Source of the DNA: Pseudomonadota bacterium | Lineage (GTDB): Bacteria; Pseudomonadota; Gammaproteobacteria; Burkholderiales; Burkholderiaceae_D | Length of the DNA: 12,376 bases | Direction: 5' to 3' | NCBI GenBank assembly: GCA_023391395.1 | Contig: JAEWBA010000066.1 | Coordinates: forward strand, 1 to 12,376 | Shown here: piece by piece, positions 1-6,955 of the stretch | Position numbering within the stretch: the stretch's first letter is position 1 | Layout: each line of letters starts with the position of its first letter | Translations under genes and position numbers: made by a program | The notes under the pieces: generated by a model | What the model was told of the DNA's origin: nothing | What the model saw: only the letters and a program-made list of their open reading frames with translations | The model's database searches: none

Positions 1-1
1 G

Positions 2-694
2 CACAATGCCTCGCATGCGATTTTCCCGGCGATCAATGCCAATATGAACGATTACATGGCGACGGTGCTGGGCAAGGAGGGGGTGCCGGCCGATGCCGAG
101 ACGGTCGATGCGGTGCGCCTGGCCTACTGGCAGCGCTACGGCGCGACCCTGCTGGGCATGATGCGGCACCACGATGTGAGGATGGACGATTTCCTGCACC
201 AGGCGCACCGCTTCGACAATCTGATCTCGATGATCCGCGCCGAGCGCGGGTTGGCCCGCCTGCTCGCGCGCCTGCCGGGGCGCAAGATCCTGCTCACCAA
301 TGCGCCGCGCCGCTATTCGCACGAGGTGATGCGCCATCTCGGCTTGCACCGCCATTTCGCCAAGCATATTCCCATCGAGGCCATGCACGTGCACCGCCAG
401 TTGCGCCCCAAGCCTTCGCGGCTGTTGCTGCGCAAGCTGCTGGCACGCGAAGGGGTGGCGGCCGGACGCTGTGTGCTGGTCGAGGATACGGTCGACAATC
501 TGAAGGCGGCGAAGGCGCTCGGCCTGCGCACAGTCTGGTTCACGCGCTATCTGTCCGCCGGCCGCATTGCGCAGCAGGGTGGCAACCGCCTGCAGCCGAA
601 ATTGACGAATCGCCCTGTTTACGTCGATGTCAAAGTACAATCCTTGCAGCAACTGCCCCGCGCTCGCTTCCTGGCGAAGTCGTGCCGGCAGTGA
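2..694 (+). CDS. HAD-family pyrimidine 5'-nucleotidase, 5' end missing
   Basis: Haloacid-dehalogenase superfamily phosphatase, expected to hydrolyse nucleoside or similar phosphomonoesters in the cytoplasm. The gene enters from the left edge: the frame is open from base 2 and reads HNASHAIFPAIN before the first ATG at 44, which in this family lies just after the catalytic DxDxT motif I. The ATG at 44 is therefore internal, and motif I lies outside the window. Visible here (230 residues): motif II LLTNAP (Thr codon 296-298), the motif III Lys in RPKPS (410-412), and motif IV VLVEDTVDNL (Glu-Asp at 482-487), followed by the usual GLRTVWF strand. The C-terminal tail after about base 570 is weakly conserved. 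slmA follows 204 bp downstream on the same strand. The family assignment is firm; the substrate is inferred from family annotation, not from residues seen here. Confidence 0.9.
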   Translation, partial: HNASHAIFPAINANMNDYMATVLGKEGVPADAETVDAVRLAYWQRYGATLLGMMRHHDVRMDDFLHQAHRFDNLISMIRAERGLARLLARLPGRKILLTNAPRRYSHEVMRHLGLHRHFAKHIPIEAMHVHRQLRPKPSRLLLRKLLAREGVAAGRCVLVEDTVDNLKAAKALGLRTVWFTRYLSAGRIAQQGGNRLQPKLTNRPVYVDVKVQSLQQLPRARFLAKSCRQ

Positions 695-724
695 GCGCTT
701 CTTGGCTGGCGCCGGATGAGTCCT

Positions 725-794
725 TGTCATTCCGGGCGCAGAGAAGGAGTTCATAGTCTTCCGCCTGGGATTCCGCGCTGCGCTCGGGATGGCA
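725..794 (-). repeat. Dispersed intergenic repeat, copy A (HPERS-type)
   Basis: Imperfect inverted repeat between the HAD gene and slmA. The left arm is 725-740 and the right arm 779-794; the arms match at 13 of 16 positions when one is reverse-complemented. The minus-strand core reads CATCCCGAGCGCAG, and its spurious translation begins HPERSAESQ. The same core recurs near 1514 and 4503. The 695-898 gap holds nothing else I can name, and no clear slmA promoter. It is non-coding; a folded-RNA role is possible but not shown. Confidence 0.75.
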
Positions 795-898
795 TGGCAG
801 GAAGATGCGCCTGCAACGCGGCGGGGAGGCCGCGTCGTCAAGCCAGTTGCCGGGCACGGGAAACCCATCGATCCGATTGCTAACTATTCGACCAAATC

Positions 899-1474
899 AT
901 GGCAAGCACAAAACCGGGCGAACGCAAGCTGCAAATCCTCCAGACGCTGGCGACGATGCTGGAGCAGCCAAAAGGCGAGAAGATTACCACCGCGGCCCTG
1001 GCGGCGAAGCTCGATGTTTCCGAAGCCGCCCTGTATCGGCACTTCGCCAGCAAGGCGCAGATGTTCGAGGGCTTGATCGAATTCATCGAATCGTCCGTGT
1101 TCGGTCTCATCAATCAGATCACCGAACAGCAGGAAAACGGCCTGGCGCAGGCGCGTGCCATCACCAGCATGCTGCTCAATTTCGCCGAGCGCAATCCGGG
1201 CATGACGCGGGTGATGATAGGCGATGCCCTGGTCAACGAGGATGAACGCCTGCAGCAGCGCATGAACCAGTTCGTCGAGCGGGTCGAACTCGCGCTCAAG
1301 CAGGCGCTGCGCATTGCCGCCACTCAGGGCCAGGCCGATGAGGCCGAAGTCCCCGCCCGCGCCAATCTGATCGTCAGCATGATCGTCGGCCGCTGGCATC
1401 GTTACGCCAAGAGCGGCTTCAGGCAAACCCCTTCGGATAACGCCCAGTTGCAGATCGCCTTGCTGCTGCACTGA
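899..1474 (+). CDS. slmA: Nucleoid occlusion factor SlmA (TetR family)
   Basis: DNA-binding cell-division regulator of 191 aa. In E. coli SlmA binds palindromic sites spread over the chromosome and, when DNA-bound, disrupts FtsZ polymers so that division does not cut through the nucleoid. The N-terminal helix-turn-helix is at about residues 29-52 (ITTAALAAKLDVSEAALYRHF), followed by MFEGLIEFIE and NFAERNPGMTR, which align closely with my recollection of E. coli SlmA (SEAALYRHFPSK, LIEFIE, GERNPG). The length matches the family (about 195-200 aa). The start is the ATG at 899; no Shine-Dalgarno sequence is visible before it (a TAACTATT stretch at 881-888 is the only AT-rich element). The TetR fold could suggest a local repressor, but the SlmA-specific C-terminal half argues against that. 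I saw no GTGAGTACTCAC-like SlmA site in the window. Confidence 0.93.
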   Translation: MASTKPGERKLQILQTLATMLEQPKGEKITTAALAAKLDVSEAALYRHFASKAQMFEGLIEFIESSVFGLINQITEQQENGLAQARAITSMLLNFAERNPGMTRVMIGDALVNEDERLQQRMNQFVERVELALKQALRIAATQGQADEAEVPARANLIVSMIVGRWHRYAKSGFRQTPSDNAQLQIALLLH

Positions 1475-1513
1475 GTCTTCTCGAACAGCCAGGGTGGGTG
1501 GAATCCATCCTGC

Positions 1514-1560
1514 TGTCATCCCAAGTCGCGGGGCGAGGGACCTCGATTTCGCATCGGCTT
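1514..1560 (+). repeat. Dispersed intergenic repeat, copy B (partial)
   Basis: Half-copy of the same repeat family, reading TGTCATCCCAAG at 1514-1525 and then a GCGAGGGACCTCG segment. No matching right arm is visible, so this copy is truncated or diverged. It lies between slmA and the EamA transporter, inside an in-frame extension of the latter, which is evidence that the extension from 1494 is not coding. Confidence 0.6.
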
Positions 1561-1602
1561 CATCCGGAACGCAAGCGATCGGCAAGCTTCCCCAAAGCCC
1601 GC

Positions 1603-1608
1603 TACACT
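1603..1608 (+). promoter_or_regulatory. Candidate -10 element for the EamA transporter
   Basis: TACACT, five of six matches to the sigma70 -10 consensus, ends 36 nt before the ATG at 1644. I see no good -35 hexamer at 16-18 bp. It is listed because similar hexamers sit at a similar distance before pabB, the second EamA gene and moeB. Confidence 0.35.
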
Positions 1609-1643
1609 CGCGTTCTCCCGGAAATCTCCAGCCCGCATCTTCC

Positions 1644-2534
1644 ATGAAAGCCGATCAGAAATTCCCCACGCTTGCCTTTGCCGCCTTGCTTATGGGCGGC
1701 ATGGCGATCGGCTTTGCGGGCATCTTCATGCGTCTCTCGGATGTCAATCCGCTGGCCTCGGCGTTCTGGCGCATGGCGCTGGCGGCGCCTTTCCTGTGGG
1801 CCTGGGCGCTTGCTGTCAGCGGCCAGGATAGCGCTACCGGCCGGCGCACCGAATTCGCGGCCGCGCTAGCCTTGGCCGGCGTCTATTTCGCCGCCGACAT
1901 GGGCTTGTGGCATCTCTCCCTGCATTACACCAGCGTGGCGAACGCAACCCTGCTTTCCAATTTCGCACCGATCTTCATCGCGCTCTGGCTGTGGCTTGCG
2001 CATAAGGTCCGCTTCGGGCGCGTCTTCCTGGTGGGTATGGCATGCGCATTCACGGGCGCGGTGTTGTTGGTTGCGCCCGGTGCCCCCGAAGGAGGCGGCG
2101 CGGGCAGCGGCAAGCTGCTGGGCGACGCGCTGGGTCTGGCCAGCGCGGTGTTTTACGCCGCCTATCAATTGGCGATCAAGGATGCACGCAGCCAGTATTC
2201 GACCGCGCGGCTGATGGCCTGGAGCACCACCATTACGGCGCTGGCCCTGCTGCCTTTTGCGCTAGCGGCGCCTGGCCCTTTTTGGCCTGCTCAGGCGGCC
2301 GGCTGGCTGCCGCTTTTTGCGCTCGCACTGGTTGCGCAGATCGGCGGCCAGACCGTGATCGCCTACGCTTTCGCGCACCTGCCGGCCTCGCTGTCTTCGG
2401 TCAGCCTCTTGATCCAGCCGCTGACGGCGGCCATTGCGGCCTGGATCCTCTTCGGAGAGGCGATCGGTCCGCTGCGCATGGCGGGCGGTGCCTTGCTGCT
2501 GTGGGGTATCTGGCTGTCCAAGCGCGGAAGTTGA
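1644..2534 (+). CDS. EamA-domain drug/metabolite transporter (DMT superfamily)
   Basis: Inner-membrane permease of 296 aa with two EamA repeats, about ten hydrophobic segments expected. The first repeat runs from the N-terminus (FAALLMGGMAIGFAGIFMRLS) to about residue 145; the second starts near LGDALGLASAVFYAAYQLAI and ends with the typical ILFGEAIGPLRMAGGALLLWGIWL. A charged KRGS tail ends the protein. The frame is open from 1494, but the ATG at 1644 is preferred: it puts the membrane segment about ten residues from the start as usual, and the 50-codon extension is low-complexity translation of repeat copy B. No Shine-Dalgarno sequence precedes it; the leader is pyrimidine-rich. pabB follows 85 bp downstream on the same strand. 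The substrate is unknown; family members export amino acids, metabolites or drugs. Confidence 0.9.
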   Translation: MKADQKFPTLAFAALLMGGMAIGFAGIFMRLSDVNPLASAFWRMALAAPFLWAWALAVSGQDSATGRRTEFAAALALAGVYFAADMGLWHLSLHYTSVANATLLSNFAPIFIALWLWLAHKVRFGRVFLVGMACAFTGAVLLVAPGAPEGGGAGSGKLLGDALGLASAVFYAAYQLAIKDARSQYSTARLMAWSTTITALALLPFALAAPGPFWPAQAAGWLPLFALALVAQIGGQTVIAYAFAHLPASLSSVSLLIQPLTAAIAAWILFGEAIGPLRMAGGALLLWGIWLSKRGS

Positions 2535-2571
2535 TCACGCAGAACAGCCGGATCGGGAGGCGCGACAGGAT

Positions 2572-2577
2572 TACAAT
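2572..2577 (+). promoter_or_regulatory. Candidate -10 element for pabB
   Basis: TACAAT (five of six matches to TATAAT) lies 42 nt before the GTG start at 2620, inside the 85-bp gap after the EamA gene. No convincing -35 element is visible. If real, pabB has its own promoter besides any read-through from the transporter. Confidence 0.38.
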
Positions 2578-2619
2578 TGCCGCCTGCCATAGCATTCGAT
2601 TCGACCGTCTACTTTCCCC

Positions 2620-4449
2620 GTGAATACGCTTTCCGCCGCCTGCGAGCACTGTTTCGCCCTGCTCGACGATTGCGATGCGAGCGAGGCGGAGCCGCGTTCG
2701 CGCCTTTACACCGCCCATGTCGGCACGCTTGTTTGCACGCAGCCGCAGGATCTGGAAGGGATGTGGGCGGCGCTCATGGATGCACTGGATAAGGGCCGGC
2801 ATGCCGTGGGTTTGTTTTCTTACGAGCTGGGCGCGCAGATGCAGGGCATTGCCGCGCGTGCGCCGGCTGGTTTTCCAAGCAGGATCCTGCTGTTCGAGCG
2901 CTGCGAGCGCCTGTCCGCGGCGCAGGTCGACGCCTGGCTGGAGCAGCAGAGTTCGGGAACGGGGCCGGCCGGCATTGCCAATCTGCGCCCCTCGGTCGGC
3001 GAAGCGGGATTCCAGCAGGCGATAGCGCGCATCCACACCTATCTCGAGGCCGGCGACACTTACCAGGTGAACTACAGCTACCGCCTGCGCTTCGATGCCT
3101 ATGGCTCTTTGCCTCTCCTGTATCGCCGCTTGCGCCAGCGTCAGCCGGTTCCCTACGGCGCCTTCATTGTCCTGCCCGAGGGCGGGGCGGTGCTGTCGCT
3201 GTCGCCCGAACTCTTCATCCGCCATATGGGTGGTCGATTGCAGGCGCGTCCGATGAAGGGTACGGCCGCCGCCAGCGGCGACGCTGGCCAGGATGCGGCA
3301 CGCGCAGCGGCGCTGGCCGCGGATGCCAAGAACCGTGCCGAGAACCTGATGATCGTCGATCTCCTGCGCAACGACCTGGGACGTATTGCTGTGCCGGGGT
3401 CGGTGAGCGTGCCGCGCCTGTTCCAGGTCGATCGCTACGACAGCGTTCTGCAAATGACGTCCACCGTCACCGCGACGCTGCGTCCGGAGGCCTCGCTGGC
3501 CGAGTGCTTTGCCGCGCTCTTTCCTTGCGGCTCAATCACCGGTGCGCCCAAGCGCCGCACCATGGAAATCATCCGCGAGCTGGAAACCGATGCGCGCGGC
3601 CTGTACACCGGCGCTATCGGCAGGTTCGACGCGCCGCCGGAGGGACGAGCCGTCGGCGACTTCTGCCTGTCGGTGCCGATCCGCACCCTGGTCTTGCAGC
3701 CGTCGCGCAAGAGCGTACGCGTTGGCGAGATGGGCGTAGGTGCCGGCATCGTGTACGACAGCGTTGCCGCTGACGAGTGGGCCGAATGTCGGTTGAAGGC
3801 GCGCTTTCTGACCGGCTTGCCGAAAACTTTCGAGCTGTTCGAAACCATGCATGCGACCAGCGCCGGCTGCCGCCATCTCGACTTGCATCTGCATCGTCTG
3901 CATGCGTCGGCGGCATATTTCGGCTTTGCGTGGAATGAGGAGGGGCTGCGACAGGCACTGAATGAGGCATGCATGGCACTGCACGCCGGCCCGCATCGCC
4001 TGCGCCTGGCCTTGCGCCAGGACGGCACGCACGAGATCCAGTGCGCGCCGCTGGCGCCGCTGGCCGAACCGAGTAAGATTCTGCTCGCTCCCGCACCGAC
4101 CGAAGCCGACGACCCGTTCCTGCGCCACAAGAGCACGGTGCGCGAGCGCTACGACGCCGCCTGGCGCGCGGCAGAGGCGCGCGGCGCTTTCGACATGCTG
4201 TTTCACAACTCGCGCGGCGAACTGACCGAAGGCGGGCGCAGCAATGTATTCGTCAAGCTCGATGGCAGGTGGTACACACCGCCGCTGGAATGCGGGCTGC
4301 TGCCAGGAGTCATGCGCGCCGTGCTGCTGGCTGACCCACAATGGGGTGCGTGCGAACGGAAGCTGACGTTGGACGATTTGCGCGTTGCACAGGAAGTGGT
4401 GGTGTGCAATGCGCTGCGTGGCGCGTTGCGGGCAAGGGTGGAGTGGTAG
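2620..4449 (+). CDS. pabB: Fused aminodeoxychorismate synthase component I / PabC-like lyase
   Basis: Bifunctional folate-pathway enzyme, 609 aa. The N-terminal part (to about residue 400) is a chorismate-binding PabB module, which with a glutaminase partner (PabA, not in this window) converts chorismate to 4-amino-4-deoxychorismate. Seen: RPMKGT with Lys213, the residue separating PabB from TrpE-type enzymes (Ala there); ENLMIVDLLRNDLGR at 241-255; GSITGAPK at 304-311; GVGAGIVYDS near the end of the module. Residues about 403-609 form a class IV aminotransferase-like PabC module that would release pyruvate to give p-aminobenzoate: candidate PLP Lys504 in RHKST, then LTEGGRSNVF (Glu537, Asn542) and the PPLECGLLPGVMR loop. 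The start is GTG at 2620; the upstream frame has no ATG before the TAG at 2590, and no Shine-Dalgarno sequence is seen. Fusions of this size are common in Burkholderiales. It converges with the MFS gene. Confidence 0.93.
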   Translation: MNTLSAACEHCFALLDDCDASEAEPRSRLYTAHVGTLVCTQPQDLEGMWAALMDALDKGRHAVGLFSYELGAQMQGIAARAPAGFPSRILLFERCERLSAAQVDAWLEQQSSGTGPAGIANLRPSVGEAGFQQAIARIHTYLEAGDTYQVNYSYRLRFDAYGSLPLLYRRLRQRQPVPYGAFIVLPEGGAVLSLSPELFIRHMGGRLQARPMKGTAAASGDAGQDAARAAALAADAKNRAENLMIVDLLRNDLGRIAVPGSVSVPRLFQVDRYDSVLQMTSTVTATLRPEASLAECFAALFPCGSITGAPKRRTMEIIRELETDARGLYTGAIGRFDAPPEGRAVGDFCLSVPIRTLVLQPSRKSVRVGEMGVGAGIVYDSVAADEWAECRLKARFLTGLPKTFELFETMHATSAGCRHLDLHLHRLHASAAYFGFAWNEEGLRQALNEACMALHAGPHRLRLALRQDGTHEIQCAPLAPLAEPSKILLAPAPTEADDPFLRHKSTVRERYDAAWRAAEARGAFDMLFHNSRGELTEGGRSNVFVKLDGRWYTPPLECGLLPGVMRAVLLADPQWGACERKLTLDDLRVAQEVVVCNALRGALRARVEW

Positions 4450-4502
4450 TACTGCGGTTCAAGGCTGCGCTGATTCAGTCGTATTCGTCTCTACAGATAC
4501 GC

Positions 4503-4553
4503 GTCATCCCGAGCCCATTGCGCGCTGAGATCCTTCGCTGTGCTCGGGGTGAC
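4503..4553 (+). repeat. Dispersed intergenic repeat, copy C, hairpin between convergent genes
   Basis: Inverted repeat GTCATCCCGAGC (4503-4514) and GCTCGGGGTGAC (4542-4553), whose arms match at 11 of 12 positions, with a 27-nt centre. It occupies the 120-bp gap between the convergent pabB and MFS stops, so either transcript would carry the stem-loop just after its coding region. No U-tract follows on either strand, so it is not a standard intrinsic terminator, though it may shield or end transcripts. Confidence 0.75.
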
Positions 4554-4569
4554 AGAATGGCGACTGACT

Positions 4570-5775
4570 TTAGGCCTTGGCCAGCGGCTTCTGCCGCCAT
4601 GCCAGCACCGCCCCGGCAAACAAGGCCAGCGCGGAAATCACCAGGCCCCGCTGCAAGCCGCCGGCGCCGTCGGAAATCCAGCCGACCAGGGTCGGGCCGA
4701 CGATCTGACCGAATGCGAATACCGTGGTGAACAGGCTGATGCCGGAGGACCAGGCATGCGGCGGCAGGTTGTGGCGCACCAGCACGGTGGTGGATGCCAC
4801 CAGCGACACGAATACCACGCCGAACAGCATGCCGGAGGCGAATACCGCCACCGGCGCCGCGCTCAGCACCGGCAGTACGGTCGCCACGCCGAGCAAGCCA
4901 TTGAGAATGGCGAGCGACTCGCCGCCCTTGAAGCGATCCAGCATGCCGGCCCACACGCGCGAAGACAGCAGCACTGCAACACCAAGCATGGTGTAGAACC
5001 AGGTGATGACGGACGGCTGCATGCCTTGTTCTTTCAGCAGCGCGATGATGAATGTCATGTAGCCGATATAGCCGCAGCCGAACAAGAAATAACCCACCAG
5101 CCCGTAGCCGAAGGCGCCGACGCGGAATTGGCGCTGGCCTGCGGGCGCCGCCGGAACGCTGCCGTCGATGCTGTAGGCGGGCAATGCCATGAGCGCGGTC
5201 GCCAGGAGTGCCAGGCCGCCCAGCCCCAGCCATGCCCATTGCCAGCCGTGGGCGGCGTTTTGCGCACCGGCTGCTCCCAGCACTTCCGGCACCAGCAGAG
5301 CGGAAGCGATGATACCCAGGCCGATGCCGCTGTAATACAGGCCGATCAGGAAGCCCGCGCGTTGCGCATGCAGCGTTCCCAGGCGCGCCGCCAGCACGCC
5401 GCCGGAAATGAAGATGAAGGCACTGGCAACGCCGGCCAGCACGCGCAGCAACAGCAGCGCATTGTCGTCGATGACAAAACCGGACAGCAGCAGGAAGACG
5501 CCGGTCAAGACCGAGCCGCCGATCAACGCGGTCTGGGCGCCGTAGCGGCGCATCAGGAAGGGAGTGGCAAGTGCGCCCAGCAAGTAGCCGAGCGCATTGC
5601 CGGTATTCATGGCGCCCGCCAGCAGATACGACCAGCCCAGATCGTCGCGCATGGGCGGCAACAGCAGGGCATAGGAGAAGCGTGAAATGCCCAGCGAAAT
5701 CGCGGCGCCCAGCGATAGGGCGAGGGCCGTGAGGAAGGGCTTTTGCACGGCGAGCTTGTTGGCGGTGGGATTCAT
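4570..5775 (-). CDS. MFS transporter, YbfB/YjiJ family
   Basis: Major-facilitator inner-membrane transporter of 401 aa, about twelve hydrophobic segments. The N-terminal block, with LGISRFSYALLLPPMRDDLGW followed by NTGNALGYLLGAL, is the signature I associate with the YbfB/YjiJ group (Pfam MFS_4). The cytoplasmic loop after TM2 (ATPFLMRRYGA) is a reduced version of MFS motif A. The second half begins near FGYGLVGYFLFGCGYIGYMTF. The start is the ATG at 5775 (MNPTANK); a longer form from TTG at 5814 would add 13 polar residues and almost abut the upstream stop, and is less likely. The gene begins 39 bp after the stop of the EamA gene on the same strand, so the two are probably cotranscribed. 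The substrate is unknown, as for most of this family. Confidence 0.9.
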   Translation of the reverse strand: MNPTANKLAVQKPFLTALALSLGAAISLGISRFSYALLLPPMRDDLGWSYLLAGAMNTGNALGYLLGALATPFLMRRYGAQTALIGGSVLTGVFLLLSGFVIDDNALLLLRVLAGVASAFIFISGGVLAARLGTLHAQRAGFLIGLYYSGIGLGIIASALLVPEVLGAAGAQNAAHGWQWAWLGLGGLALLATALMALPAYSIDGSVPAAPAGQRQFRVGAFGYGLVGYFLFGCGYIGYMTFIIALLKEQGMQPSVITWFYTMLGVAVLLSSRVWAGMLDRFKGGESLAILNGLLGVATVLPVLSAAPVAVFASGMLFGVVFVSLVASTTVLVRHNLPPHAWSSGISLFTTVFAFGQIVGPTLVGWISDGAGGLQRGLVISALALFAGAVLAWRQKPLAKA

Positions 5776-5814
5776 GCGTGATCGATTCGGTAAATCCGGA
5801 TGCCGGCCGCACAA

Positions 5815-6711
5815 CTAGCGTGAACCGGCGACCTGGGCCGGCTTGGTGCGCGATCCAAGGAGCACCATGACCATGGCTGCCAGAACGATGAGAGCGCCGA
5901 CCAGCGTCGAGGCGACCACCGCTTCGCCCAGGAAGAGGAAGCCCCACAACATGCTGAACAGCGGAATCAGGAAGGTGACCGTCATCGCCCGCGTCGCCCC
6001 GATCTTGACGATCAGCGGAATGAACAGCGCCTGCGCCATCGCCGCCGACAGCAGGGCCAGCGCAGCCAGGCTGGCGAAGGCGGTCAGCGAGGGCAGAGCC
6101 GGCGGAATCGCAAAAGGCAATAGCGGCATCAGCATCAAGCCACCCACGGCTAGCGAACCGGTGGCCATGGCGATGGGAGGTATGCCGCCCGATCCGCCGG
6201 TCTTGATGACGATGATACTGGCCAAGGCACAGGACGCCGCGGCCATCAGGGCGGCAGCAATCGAGAGGAGGGTGGCGCTGTTCATTGTGATTGCGCCGGC
6301 GCCAACCAGGGTCGCCACGCCGACCACGCCCAGCGCCAGTCCGGCCAGCTTGCCGATGGTCAGGCGCTCAGCCAGCCACAAGGTCGAGAACAGGGCGCCG
6401 AACAGCGGCGCGGTGGAATTCAATACTGCCGAATGCGCTGCCGGCAAATGCAAGGCAGCGAAAGAGAAAAAGCTGAAGGGCACCGCGCCCGCGAACAGGC
6501 CGACGATGGCATACGGTTTGAGGTTGCGGCGCCAGTTCATCGCCACGCCGGATGCCGATGCATAGGCAATCAGCGCCATGCCGGCCAGGGCGGTGCGCAA
6601 CAGCGCCGTCATCAGCGGCCCGAACTGGGGCGAAACGACGCGAAGGAATATGAAGGAAGCGCCCCACAGCGCGGAAAGGAACAGCAGCTTGGCAAGATCG
6701 GGGGCGGACAT
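5815..6711 (-). CDS. EamA-domain drug/metabolite transporter (second copy)
   Basis: DMT-superfamily permease of 298 aa with two EamA repeats. The N-terminus LLFLSALWGASFIFLRVVSPQFGPL is the classic EamA opening; the first repeat ends with LWLAERLTIGKLAGLALGVVGV and the second with LFLGEAVVASTLVGALIVLAAMVMVLLG. It is clearly diverged from the EamA protein at 1644-2534 (different TM sequences), so the two are not a recent duplication. The start is the ATG at 6711; no Shine-Dalgarno sequence is visible. It is the first gene of a likely two-gene transporter unit with the MFS gene 39 bp downstream. A candidate extended -10 promoter lies 38 nt upstream. The substrate cannot be deduced. Confidence 0.91.
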   Translation of the reverse strand: MSAPDLAKLLFLSALWGASFIFLRVVSPQFGPLMTALLRTALAGMALIAYASASGVAMNWRRNLKPYAIVGLFAGAVPFSFFSFAALHLPAAHSAVLNSTAPLFGALFSTLWLAERLTIGKLAGLALGVVGVATLVGAGAITMNSATLLSIAAALMAAASCALASIIVIKTGGSGGIPPIAMATGSLAVGGLMLMPLLPFAIPPALPSLTAFASLAALALLSAAMAQALFIPLIVKIGATRAMTVTFLIPLFSMLWGFLFLGEAVVASTLVGALIVLAAMVMVLLGSRTKPAQVAGSR

Positions 6712-6748
6712 GGGCGCGAAAATTGTTGAGGCGCAACAGGGCCGATCG

Positions 6749-6757
6749 ATTGTAGCA
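6749..6757 (-). promoter_or_regulatory. Candidate extended -10 promoter of the EamA-MFS unit
   Basis: On the minus strand the sequence reads TGCTACAAT, an extended -10 (TGn plus five of six matches to TATAAT), ending 37 nt before the ATG at 6711. The -35 region is poor (CGGCAG at 17 bp), which extended -10 promoters tolerate. This is the best promoter candidate in the window. Confidence 0.5.
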
Positions 6758-6781
6758 CCGGAAACATTCTGCTGCCGGAAG

Positions 6782-6798
6782 CCGAAATATCGATTCGG
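6782..6798. promoter_or_regulatory. Operator-like palindrome in the divergent gap
   Basis: The 244-bp gap between the EamA start (6711) and the lipoprotein start (6956) holds the palindrome CCGAA-N7-TTCGG, centred about 36 bp upstream of the candidate extended -10. The size and place suit a regulator site, but five-base arms are easily met by chance in GC-rich DNA. A second small inverted pair, TGTTG/CAACA, is at 6724-6738. No gene or RNA is otherwise recognised here, and no clear promoter for the rightward gene. Confidence 0.25.
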
Positions 6799-6943
6799 TG
6801 CCGCGCGAAACGGCGCAAATTCGAAGCGGGGAACCGCTCTTTGCCGAAACCTAGATACATCACAAATGCCCAGGCCTGCTGTCTAGAGAGGCGCTTGATT
6901 CGCGCCAATGGCGGATCGCTCCCGGCGGCGAATAATCTCATCC

Positions 6944-6950
6944 AGGGAGA
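6944..6950 (+). promoter_or_regulatory. Ribosome binding site of the small lipoprotein gene
   Basis: AGGGAGA, five bases before the ATG at 6956, is a strong Shine-Dalgarno match. It decides the start in favour of 6956 over the in-frame ATG codons at 6908 and 6989. It stands out because most other starts in the window have none. Confidence 0.65.
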
Positions 6951-6955
6951 TAGAG

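Noticed and set aside
636..641. TACAAT inside the end of the HAD gene as an slmA promoter
   Set aside because: It is about 260 bp from slmA, lies within coding sequence, and its possible -35 hexamers are at the wrong spacing.
630..857. 75-aa minus-strand frame containing HPERSAESQ
   Set aside because: This is the known type of spurious ORF produced by the dispersed repeat at 725-794.
2620..4449. Anthranilate synthase (TrpE) as the identity of the chorismate-binding protein
   Set aside because: The PMKGT motif carries the Lys typical of PabB rather than the Ala of TrpE, and the C-terminal PabC-like module fits p-aminobenzoate synthesis.
5776..5814. TTG-initiated N-terminal extension of the MFS protein
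   Set aside because: It would add 13 polar residues and almost abut the preceding stop; the ATG at 5775 places the first membrane segment normally.
4475..5947. 490-aa minus-strand open frame covering the MFS gene
   Set aside because: It is Arg/Gly/His-rich, has no domain pattern, and overlaps the well-supported MFS frame and part of the EamA gene. It is a high-GC shadow frame.
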